Shown: one piece after another, positions 9,301-15,148 of the stretch
Layout: each line of letters begins with the position of its first letter
Position numbering within the stretch: the stretch's first letter is position 1
Source of the DNA: Deltaproteobacteria bacterium HGW-Deltaproteobacteria-15
GTDB lineage: Bacteria; Desulfobacterota; DSM-4660; Desulfatiglandales; HGW-15
DNA length: 49,846 bases
Assembly: GCA_002840535.1 (NCBI GenBank)
Contig: PHBH01000075.1
Location: 1-49,846, forward strand
Direction: 5' to 3'
Notes under the pieces: generated by a model
Database searches by the model: none
What the model was told of the DNA's origin: nothing
Seen by the model: only the letters and a program-made list of their open reading frames with translations
Program-made: the position numbers and the translations under genes

Positions 9301-9599
9301 TTCTTATAGATGCAGCTCAGCTCGCCCGAGAGAATGAATCGCGGCGATGAACGGCACGAGCGCGGGAGATCGTTTTCCACTCCCTTCTCGAGATCGGGCC
9401 TCAAGCGGAAGAGCCCCTGCTCCGCCTCCACGAGGTTTTCCTTCAACTCGGCCACCCAGCCGGGATGGGTAAAATCGCCCGTTCCCAGAAGGTGGATCCC
9501 CTTCTTCTGAGCCCAGAGGGCCAGTTTTTCCGGCACCAGATCCCGGGAAGTGGCCCTCGAATAATGGGAATGGATATGGAGATCGGCAATGAATCGCAT
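6366..9599 (-). CDS. Endonuclease Q-like PHP domain fused to UvrD/PcrA helicase
   Basis: A 1077-aa fusion. Residues 1-420 form a PHP metallo-nuclease domain with DLHIHSHYSR (Asp6, His8, His10), GTGDFTHPGW (Asp42, His45), Glu93, HH108-109, His164 and SNSDAHSP (Asp223, His225), then a zinc-type knuckle Cys277/Cys280-Cys293/Cys296. This layout matches endonuclease Q, which nicks DNA 5' of deaminated bases. Residues 465-1055 are an SF1A helicase: AGPGTGKT 485-492, FVDEYQDTN around 668-676, GDPDQAIYGFRGA 709-721, LMSLHAAKGLEW near 973-984 and YVGMTRARK 1015-1023. The protein ends RQLDLF, like a beta-clamp-binding motif. Inferred role: coupling recognition and nicking of deaminated DNA to strand unwinding. 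Linker residues 425-460 are basic and low-complexity. Helicase assignment is firm; EndoQ assignment is by motif. Confidence 0.85.
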   Translation of the reverse strand: MRFIADLHIHSHYSRATSRDLVPEKLALWAQKKGIHLLGTGDFTHPGWVAELKENLVEAEQGLFRLRPDLEKGVENDLPRSCRSSPRFILSGELSCIYKKGGKTRKVHHLILMPDFDSLEKFNKALGRIGNIRSDGRPILGLDSKDLLEMVLEASEKAFFIPAHIWTPWFSLFGSKSGFDTMEECFEDLTCHIHALETGLSSDPAMNGLFSALDGYVLVSNSDAHSPAKLGREANLFDTEMGYDHVVEAMTGGRGFLGTIEFFPEEGKYHLDGHRKCGVCFEPEETNHCSAICPKCGKPLTVGVLNRVCELADRDTPVVSRGFHSLIPFPEILSEILSCGPATNKVTSAYEDLLERLGPELHILMDCSLEELKEAGGPLLAEGIRRMRLNQVIRDGGYDGEYGKIRLFQEDEKSRLAGQFGLFPTGRKPAPPSRGREEHGAGKTRRARKEVLSFTPSGADPILDPLNPEQKEAVLHEGGHLLIVAGPGTGKTMTLTHRIAFLVRKGVDPGCVLALTFTNKAAREMEGRIRSLVPGEGSLHVSVSTFHRFCMNVLRGAGEGSGVPHDFILCSQWDSEKLAERVGCGLNSKSGAIRAFLKHLPRLKRESLLDETPDPSMEQMIPLFHAYRQKLRESRMLDLDDLELETYRLFRASPEILRACADRAQWIFVDEYQDTNPIEAAILRTLVSPESHPYPAGHEQGGGRICAIGDPDQAIYGFRGAEVRSFHAFQKDFPGATAVSLVRNYRSTQTILNGAATILQKEQPLKGQNGHGDPILTAPCRTAEEEAEMVVSEIERLIGGISHFSLDSGRVSSHEEGEGGYGFGDIAVLFRLNAQGEKLEEAFQRSGIPYVRSGEKPLVMQHPVHTLWRFLLAAAYPEEPHYRELYLALPGIEGKKGKTVLRSFSPNGPVEEVVQRAAEMHSFDVPNEETKELLRRLSDLTANFAGDLKAFLDLLSMDRGIDHQVLAGDRVALMSLHAAKGLEWPFVFITGCEEGLLPCTMFGERDDEEEKRLFYVGMTRARKTLFLSHAKSRILSGRTMDSNPSPFLTLIPDGLLAPLARPEWKTRKKTNRQLDLF

Positions 9600-9723
9600 G
9601 GCAGGGGAGTATTCCTCATGGATGGGGGTCTGTCAATCTGCAAAAAGCGCCTCGCGCAGTGAGCAAAGAGTAAGACTTTTCAAAAGAAGTTTTCACCGCG
9701 GAAACGCGGAGTGCGCAGAGAAA

Positions 9724-9769
9724 AATCCTTTTTTTGTCTGCCGGGAGACGACTGCAGACAAAAAGGATT
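9724..9769. terminator. Strong hairpin with T/A-rich stem
   Basis: AATCC-T7-GTCTGC at 9724-9741 pairs with GCAGAC-A5-GGATT at 9754-9769 around a 12-nt loop. It lies in the 333-bp spacer 9600-9932 between two minus-strand genes. It may act in transcription termination downstream of the membrane-protein gene or be a repeat-derived palindrome. Confidence 0.5.
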
Positions 9770-9858
9770 GCTCACAACTTCATGTTCTAATCAGCCGACG
9801 CTATCGGTATTTTCCCCTCGGCAATATTTAAGAATATAAACCGGCAATGCAGAGCATC

Positions 9859-9888
9859 TTTCAATGGCGGTATCTCCCGCCATTGAAA
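9859..9888. terminator. 12-bp perfect hairpin in the 9.6-9.9 kb spacer
   Basis: TTTCAATGGCGG at 9859-9870 and CCGCCATTGAAA at 9877-9888 with a 6-nt loop. It is 45 nt downstream of the minus-strand membrane-protein gene, so it could end that transcript, although no T-run follows on that strand. The rest of the spacer is made of ctctgcgtcctctgcg- and ctgacctctgatctcc-type degenerate repeats. Confidence 0.45.
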
Positions 9889-9932
9889 AAAACAATCCTC
9901 TCTGCGTCCTCTGCGCCTCTGCGGTGAAACCT

Positions 9933-10475
9933 TTATCCGCTTACATCCGTTGCCTTCTGCTGACCTCTGATCTCCGATCGCTGACCTCTGGTTTTCCACG
10001 GTTTCAACACCGAAACGAACACTGCAAAAACACAGGTTGCGGCCTGAAAGGTCCCGAAGACAAGAAGCATGGTCCTGTTATGCGCGAAAACAGGATCGCT
10101 CAGCGCTTGGATGCCTTGGGTTTTTGCGATCGGGGGAAGCGAGTTCAGCCAGGGTCCCAGCCAGAAGGTGCCGAAGATTACCCCATAGAGATTAATCACC
10201 CATTTCACCGTCACCCACCGGTGCTTGAACCAGCCCCAGTTGGTCTTCAGGGAATAGAGAAGCCCGGTCAGGAGTGAGCCCATAGCACCGGGGATGATGA
10301 TCCAATCATCCACGTACCTGAGGGTCCACAGGATCCCGTAAAGCTCGCCCCCGTCCGCAGGATTCACGAAGAACTGTTTACTGCACAAGGTGACCGCACC
10401 GCCCACCCACAGACACGCGAAGAAGAGGTGGAACACCTTGAGCCATCTTTGTCCTTTTGCACCGAATTTTTTCAT
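9933..10475 (-). CDS. Integral membrane protein (CopD/DUF2269-like)
   Basis: A small multi-pass membrane protein, 180 aa from the chosen start. Hydrophobic segments are visible at LKVFHLFFACLWVGGAVTL, WIIIPGAMGSLLTGLLYSL, WVINLYGVIFGTFWLGPWL and MLLVFGTFQAATCVFAVFVS, giving four helices. The first helix carries the H-x-W-x-GG style seen in CopD/DUF2269 proteins, where the His can bind haem or metal; I see no further functional marker. The frame opens upstream to 10547, but Met at 10475 begins the recognisable sequence (KKFGAKGQRWLKVFH). The last ~18 residues are encoded by a ctgacctctgatctcc-type intergenic repeat, so the C-terminus has been extended by repeat DNA. Confidence 0.65.
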   Translation of the reverse strand: MKKFGAKGQRWLKVFHLFFACLWVGGAVTLCSKQFFVNPADGGELYGILWTLRYVDDWIIIPGAMGSLLTGLLYSLKTNWGWFKHRWVTVKWVINLYGVIFGTFWLGPWLNSLPPIAKTQGIQALSDPVFAHNRTMLLVFGTFQAATCVFAVFVSVLKPWKTRGQRSEIRGQQKATDVSG

Positions 10476-10601
10476 TTTTCTCACCGCCTGTCGGGATTCA
10501 ATTCCTCGCTTTATTCCTGGACCTGCCCCTTCTACATCTATTTCCAATTACTTACAACGGGATTCAGCAGTCATCGCACGCAGCCGGGCTTAACATCTTT
10601 C

Positions 10602-10643
10602 TTGACATACAACAATTCTGTTGTACAATGCGTTTGTTGTACA
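10602..10643 (+). promoter_or_regulatory. Sigma-70-type promoter with palindromic operator and a third half-site
   Basis: TTGACA at 10602-10607 and TACAAT at 10624-10629 are 16 nt apart, a near-consensus housekeeping promoter. TACAACA (10608-10614) and TGTTGTA (10619-10625) form a perfect 7-bp inverted repeat around a 4-nt centre, filling the -35/-10 spacer and overlapping the -10. The half-site TGTTGTACA at 10619-10627 is repeated as a direct copy at 10635-10643, near the expected transcription start. A bound repressor here would block polymerase. No adjacent gene looks like a classical DNA-binding regulator. Confidence 0.75.
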
Positions 10644-10665
10644 TCATGAGTACCAGGAGGTCCTT

Positions 10666-11886
10666 ATGACCAGGAATCTCGTTGGCACACCGGCAAGAGG
10701 ATCCGATTTCTTTGACCGTGAAGAAACGGTTGCTCTTCTTTGGAAGAGGCTGGGCACCGGCAACGTTCTTCTCGCGGCGCCAAGAAGGTTCGGGAAGACA
10801 AGCGTGATGTACCACCTTCTCGACCAACCCGAGCCCGGGTGGAAACCGATCCATGTGGATGCGGAATCCATCCGTGAACCGGTGAACTTCGTTATAGCAC
10901 TCCTGGATGCACTCATGCAGGACCAATCTATCCGGAAGTTCCTTCTTTCTTCCTGGAAACGGATCAAAGGCTGGACAAGAGGATTGCTGGAAAGCGTGGA
11001 ACTGGGCACCCCCTGGGACGTGGACGTCAAATTGAAGTTGAAAGGGAAGATCCAGGCTGATTGGGAGCAGAAGTCGGAAGACCTGCTCTGTAAGCTATGC
11101 GAGTACGACAAAGGCTTCAAAATCCTCTTCATCATTGACGAACTTCCGGTAATGCTCCATCTGTTCCGTGACAACAACGTGTCAGACAGTGACACTCGAC
11201 TCTTCCTCCATTGGTTCAGGAAACTTCGAACCGACCCGGCTATAGGATTGATGAACTGTCATTTTCTCATAGGCGGTTCCATTGGAATTGAGCCATACCT
11301 CTCCCGCCTCGGCGCAATTGATTCCTTCAATGACTTCGAGCGAATCACGCTTTCCGAAATGGACGCCAAAAAATCAGAATCCTTTCTGGGAGCCCTCGTT
11401 GAAAGCCACCAAATTGCCCTGAGCGCCGCTTCCCTGAAGGAATGCCTGAAATTAATTGGCACGCCCATCCCCTACTTCATACAGGTACTTGTGGCTGAAA
11501 TCGCTAACGAGCATGCGCACCGACCCTGCTCTTTAGGTCCACAACGACTTCATCAGCTTTATGAAAACCGCCTTCTCGGGGCTTCATGCAAAGGCTATTT
11601 CCAGCATTACTACGACAGGCTGCGGTACTACGATAAGACCGAGGAGCAAGCCGCAAAGGCCATGCTAAAGGAACTCGCACTGTCCTATCCATCCTTTCTT
11701 TCAAAGGCGCACCTGCGGGCGGTCTATCGAAAAACCCTCGGCGAGTCCGCGACGGACGACGCGTTCGCCCAGATCATTAGCACACTCGAAAATGATTTCT
11801 ACATCCGGTATCAGCATAAGGAAGGTGGATTCATTTTCACTTCCAAGATCCTCTGCGACTGGTGGCGACGCTATTACGCATTCTAA
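10666..11886 (+). CDS. P-loop ATPase (archaeal-type AAA/ATPase_2-like), first gene of cassette
   Basis: A 406-aa ATPase. It opens NLVGTPARGSDFFDREE (the region that precedes the P-loop in ATPase_2/STAND-like proteins), then Walker A in APRRFGKTSV (about residues 50-57) and Walker B in ILFIIDELPVM. The C-terminal half is helical and probably winged-helix, ending CDWWRRYYAF, as in other members of this family. The start at 10666 has AGGAGG 5 nt upstream; a TTG start at 10621 is possible but would fall on the promoter's -10. The next gene's ribosome site overlaps this stop codon, so the two are co-translated. The family is common in accessory islands and its function is mostly unknown; a defence or regulatory role is only a guess. 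Confidence 0.8.
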   Translation: MTRNLVGTPARGSDFFDREETVALLWKRLGTGNVLLAAPRRFGKTSVMYHLLDQPEPGWKPIHVDAESIREPVNFVIALLDALMQDQSIRKFLLSSWKRIKGWTRGLLESVELGTPWDVDVKLKLKGKIQADWEQKSEDLLCKLCEYDKGFKILFIIDELPVMLHLFRDNNVSDSDTRLFLHWFRKLRTDPAIGLMNCHFLIGGSIGIEPYLSRLGAIDSFNDFERITLSEMDAKKSESFLGALVESHQIALSAASLKECLKLIGTPIPYFIQVLVAEIANEHAHRPCSLGPQRLHQLYENRLLGASCKGYFQHYYDRLRYYDKTEEQAAKAMLKELALSYPSFLSKAHLRAVYRKTLGESATDDAFAQIISTLENDFYIRYQHKEGGFIFTSKILCDWWRRYYAF

Positions 11887-11897
11887 GGAGTATCAAA

Positions 11898-14636
11898 ATG
11901 AGAGCGAGTCCTCTTTTCAAGTATAACCCCGGCCAGAGTTCGCCTCAGGAAATTGAGGCCACCTTCGTTGCCAGGGAACAGGTCCTGGGGGGAATCTTGA
12001 AGGATCTTCGGTCAAGGGGCCGGTCAAAATCCAATCAGCACTATCTGATCATAGGGCCGCGAGGCATCGGGAAGACCAACCTTCTCGTGATGATCAAGCA
12101 ACAGGTCCTGAACGACAAAGCACTCGCGAAGACATACCTGCCAATCCAGGCTGCTGAGGAAGAATATTCAATCATAGGGCTCCGGGATTTTGTGACCAGG
12201 ATCCTGGAGTTGATCTCCCAGGAGCCGGATCAAAACTTCAGGCCGGACCTTCAAGCCATCCGAACCACTACCGATGATGAAGAAGCCGCCGAACGCGCCA
12301 TCTCTGTGCTCAAAGAATTATCCGGAAAAACCAAGAAGAAGATCCTGCTGCTCGTGGACAGCCTCGATTTGATCCTGGGGAATCAATTCAGTGATGAGGC
12401 CCAGATTGGAAGGCTGCGGGATCTCCTCATGAATGAATCATTCCTTGTGCTTGTGGGTACCGCCCCAACCTACTTCAGTGAAGTGAGCGGGTATGACAGG
12501 CCCCTTTACAACTTCTTCAAGACGGTCCACCTGGAGGAACTCTCCCTTGAAGAAATGACAAACCTTCTGAAGAAGAGGGCCGAGTGGGATCAGAATAAGT
12601 CTTTCCTCGATAGCTTGGAACAGATCAAACCAAAGCTTCGTGCTCTTCATCATTTGACCGGTGGGAACCCAAGGCTCGCCTTGATCCTTTATCAGCTTCT
12701 CACCCAGAGTACCCTGCCGGAAATTCGGACAGATCTTCAAATGCTTCTGGATGACCTCACCCCATACTATAAAGCTCGGCTGGAAAGCCTGCCTGCACAG
12801 CAGAGAAAAGTCATGGATACCTTTGCCCGGCTGGGCAGACCCGCCACGCCAACAGAGCTGGCAGAAGAAACCAGGTTCCCTGTGAATCAAGTCAACAGCA
12901 TTCTTCAACGACTTCGAGAGCACGGATTCGTAGCTCCGGCACGGCAAAAAAGGAGAAGAACAACACTTTACGTCGTGTCCGAAAGGGTTTTCCGCGTCTG
13001 GCACCAAATGAGATTTTCCCCAGAGTCACGCCGACGACTGGAGTTCCTGGTGGAGTTCATCCGGATCTGGTACTCGACAGAGGAATGGGAACAAGAAACA
13101 AAACGCCTTTTAGGTGAATACCGAAAGCATGCCGGCGTGAAACATTACGCAGAAGCAGCACCTTACCTAGAACATCTTGATTATATGATTCAGGGGGCAC
13201 CGAAAGCCGAGCTGCGTTCCAGTGTCGAGGATGCGGTGGTTCTGTCTTGTATCACATCAGGGGATTGTGAAAAAGCTAAAGAACTCCTGAAAAAGAGAAT
13301 TCGTCATTACGAACGAGAGGGCAATATGAAGCGTCTTTCAGAATCATGGTTCATTCTAGGATATGTTTACTCTGAGCTAGGGAACTCTGATTTGCAGTTA
13401 AGCTCATATGAGAAGGCTGTTCACTCCAGGCCAGATTTCCATCAAGCGCTGTACTTCTGGGGCACAGCTCTGGTGGATCTCGACCCAGTGAAAACGGGCA
13501 AACAACGAGAGAGCTTGTTGTTAGCTGCCATTGAGAAATACGACAGGGCACTGAAAATCAAACCTGACAAGCATGAAGCTCTGAGTGGTTGGGCCAGCGC
13601 TTTAGTTGAACTCGCGCAAATGAAGAGAGATCAAGAACGAGAAAGCTTGTTCTCTGATGCCATTGATAAATGCGAAAGCGCACTGAAGATAAAACCGGAT
13701 CAACTTGAAGCTCTAATCATTTGGGGTAACGCTTTAGCTCACCTGTCTGAGATGAAGGAAGGCAAGGAACGGGAGGCATTGCTACTAGACGCAGTCAGGA
13801 AGTATGAGAAGACTCTCGAGTTTAAACAAGATAGTCACGAAGCACTGTACAACTGGGGTAACGCGTTATTAGTCCTGGCGGAAATGAAAGATGACAAAGA
13901 AAAGGAAGCATTGCTTTTAGGTGCCATTGAAAAATACAACGGAGCCTTGAAATCTGAACCAAGCAATCACGAGGCCCTGAACAACTGCGGTCTTGCCTTT
14001 TTGAATCTCGCCATGATGAAGGAGCTAAATGAAAGCGAGCGGCTTTTCTATGACGCCTTTGAGAAATTCGAAAATGCTTTGGAATTTAAGCCAAATGCTC
14101 AAGTGGTCCTAGACAACTGGGGAACTGCGATGAGGGAACTCGCTATAAGGAAGGAGGGAAAAGAGCAGCGAGAACTGTTGGACTCTGCACTTATGAAAAC
14201 AGCCGCCGCATCCAACATCGCGAAATCAGATGAGATGGAAAACCTTCACTTCTACTCTGCTAATCATATCAAGACAGCACTAATAGCCATCGTGTCCGCG
14301 CTGTACTCAGATGATTGGGGTCGTGCTCGTGAATATTTTGTAGAGATCCTTGAGAGGTTTCCTGATACCGATAGCAAATTTGCAGAGAAGTCGCTTATCG
14401 TGTTCTTCAAGAATATAGCGAAAGAAAAAACTGCAGGACAGTTGGCCATATTCCTGGACATGATGGAAGAGCGGTCCATGACTTATGAGCTTGGGCTCCT
14501 GATGCCTTTTGCGAAGGCGGTTGAATACTGGCAAAAGGGAAAGGACGAGGAGGTGCTGGATCGGTTGAACCCCGAAATCAGAGAAATGGTCGAGAAGATC
14601 ATCCATGGGAGTCCAGATGGGTCTTCCAGCGAATAG
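11898..14636 (+). CDS. AAA/STAND-type ATPase with winged helix and 44-residue TPR-like repeats
   Basis: A 912-aa protein. Residues 15-330 form an ATPase with FVAREQVLGGILKDL, Walker A GPRGIGKT (53-60) and Walker B KKILLLVDSLDLI. A winged-helix segment follows (RPATPTELAEETRFPVNQVN). After a helical linker, six consecutive 44-residue units begin at residue 515, each patterned HEAL-x2-WG-x-AL...EREALL-x2-AI-x-KY-x2-AL-x-KP; their DNA units start at 13440, 13572, 13704, 13836, 13968 and 14100. This is TPR with a 10-residue insertion per repeat. The architecture (sensor repeats attached to a NTPase) resembles STAND signalling proteins, with the repeats as ligand sensor. The start at 11898 has AAGGAG overlapping the upstream stop. 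Function is unknown. Confidence 0.82.
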   Translation: MRASPLFKYNPGQSSPQEIEATFVAREQVLGGILKDLRSRGRSKSNQHYLIIGPRGIGKTNLLVMIKQQVLNDKALAKTYLPIQAAEEEYSIIGLRDFVTRILELISQEPDQNFRPDLQAIRTTTDDEEAAERAISVLKELSGKTKKKILLLVDSLDLILGNQFSDEAQIGRLRDLLMNESFLVLVGTAPTYFSEVSGYDRPLYNFFKTVHLEELSLEEMTNLLKKRAEWDQNKSFLDSLEQIKPKLRALHHLTGGNPRLALILYQLLTQSTLPEIRTDLQMLLDDLTPYYKARLESLPAQQRKVMDTFARLGRPATPTELAEETRFPVNQVNSILQRLREHGFVAPARQKRRRTTLYVVSERVFRVWHQMRFSPESRRRLEFLVEFIRIWYSTEEWEQETKRLLGEYRKHAGVKHYAEAAPYLEHLDYMIQGAPKAELRSSVEDAVVLSCITSGDCEKAKELLKKRIRHYEREGNMKRLSESWFILGYVYSELGNSDLQLSSYEKAVHSRPDFHQALYFWGTALVDLDPVKTGKQRESLLLAAIEKYDRALKIKPDKHEALSGWASALVELAQMKRDQERESLFSDAIDKCESALKIKPDQLEALIIWGNALAHLSEMKEGKEREALLLDAVRKYEKTLEFKQDSHEALYNWGNALLVLAEMKDDKEKEALLLGAIEKYNGALKSEPSNHEALNNCGLAFLNLAMMKELNESERLFYDAFEKFENALEFKPNAQVVLDNWGTAMRELAIRKEGKEQRELLDSALMKTAAASNIAKSDEMENLHFYSANHIKTALIAIVSALYSDDWGRAREYFVEILERFPDTDSKFAEKSLIVFFKNIAKEKTAGQLAIFLDMMEERSMTYELGLLMPFAKAVEYWQKGKDEEVLDRLNPEIREMVEKIIHGSPDGSSSE

Positions 14637-14751
14637 CAACGACTTTCAAACAGGTCTTGGCACGAATTCGCCTTGATGAAACAGGCCGCTTTCGTTAGAT
14701 TGCCTCAGATTTGAGTACCAGGAACAGCGAGCATCTTAAAGAGGACCAGCA

Positions 14752-14992
14752 ATGGATGCATTGAAGAGATTACAGGACCTTTTCAGAGAGCTCTTTCAGC
14801 TCGAACTGGCGGATCTAGATTTTGGACTATACCGGCTCTTTCATTTGAAGCGAATGGAGATCGAGACTTTTCTGAACGAGCAAAACAAGGATGAAAGACA
14901 TTCCGGATGCAGGCAACCGATCTTGGAGTGATCTTGAAAAAGAATACCCGCTACTTCGACAGGAAGGCGCTTACATAGAGAAAATGTTTTAA
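14752..14992 (+). pseudogene. Remnant of a DNA methyltransferase-like gene
   Basis: A 59-codon frame (14752-14931) starts MDALKRLQDLFRELFQLELA and continues DLDFGLYRLFHLKRMEIETFL. The LDFGxYR-x3-KR pattern is the N-terminus I associate with large type III/BREX-style adenine-specific methyltransferases. It stops after 59 aa, whereas those proteins are many hundreds of residues. Overlapping frames just after it read ILKKNTRYFDRK and SDLEKEYPLLRQEGAYIEKMF, both protein-like, suggesting internal deletions and frameshifts. It lies 115 nt after the ATPase pair on the same strand, so that cassette was probably once longer. The rest of 14637-15148 holds only a hairpin and a simple repeat. Confidence 0.55.
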
Positions 14993-15040
14993 AAGCTTCG
15001 GTAGCGTGTCGTCTGAAATCTCTCGATAAGCTGTACATTG

Positions 15041-15081
15041 ATGGGTTTCCCCCGGCCTCAAGCTTGCCGGGGTCTACCCAT
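15041..15081. terminator. GC-rich interrupted hairpin
   Basis: ATGGGT (15041-15046) pairs with ACCCAT (15076-15081), and CCCCGGC (15050-15056) with GCCGGGG (15066-15072), separated by 3-nt internal loops. It lies between the methyltransferase remnant and the minus-strand OYE gene and could terminate transcription from either side, or be a mobile repeat. Confidence 0.45.
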
Positions 15082-15094
15082 CCTTCTATGCACC

Positions 15095-15143
15095 TGCCTT
15101 CCGACCTTCCACTTCCGCCTTCCACCTTCCGACTTCCGCCTTC
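15095..15143. repeat. Degenerate CTTCCGCC-type simple repeat
   Basis: About five imperfect copies of a unit like ccttccgactt/ccgccttcca in tandem immediately before the stop of the OYE-USP gene. It belongs to the same class of short wordy intergenic repeats found at other spacers of this window. Confidence 0.6.
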
Positions 15144-15148
15144 TCTTT

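Noticed and set aside
10602..10665. TTG start at 10621 for the first ATPase
   Set aside because: It would place the start codon in the promoter -10 region; ATG 10666 has a proper ribosome site.
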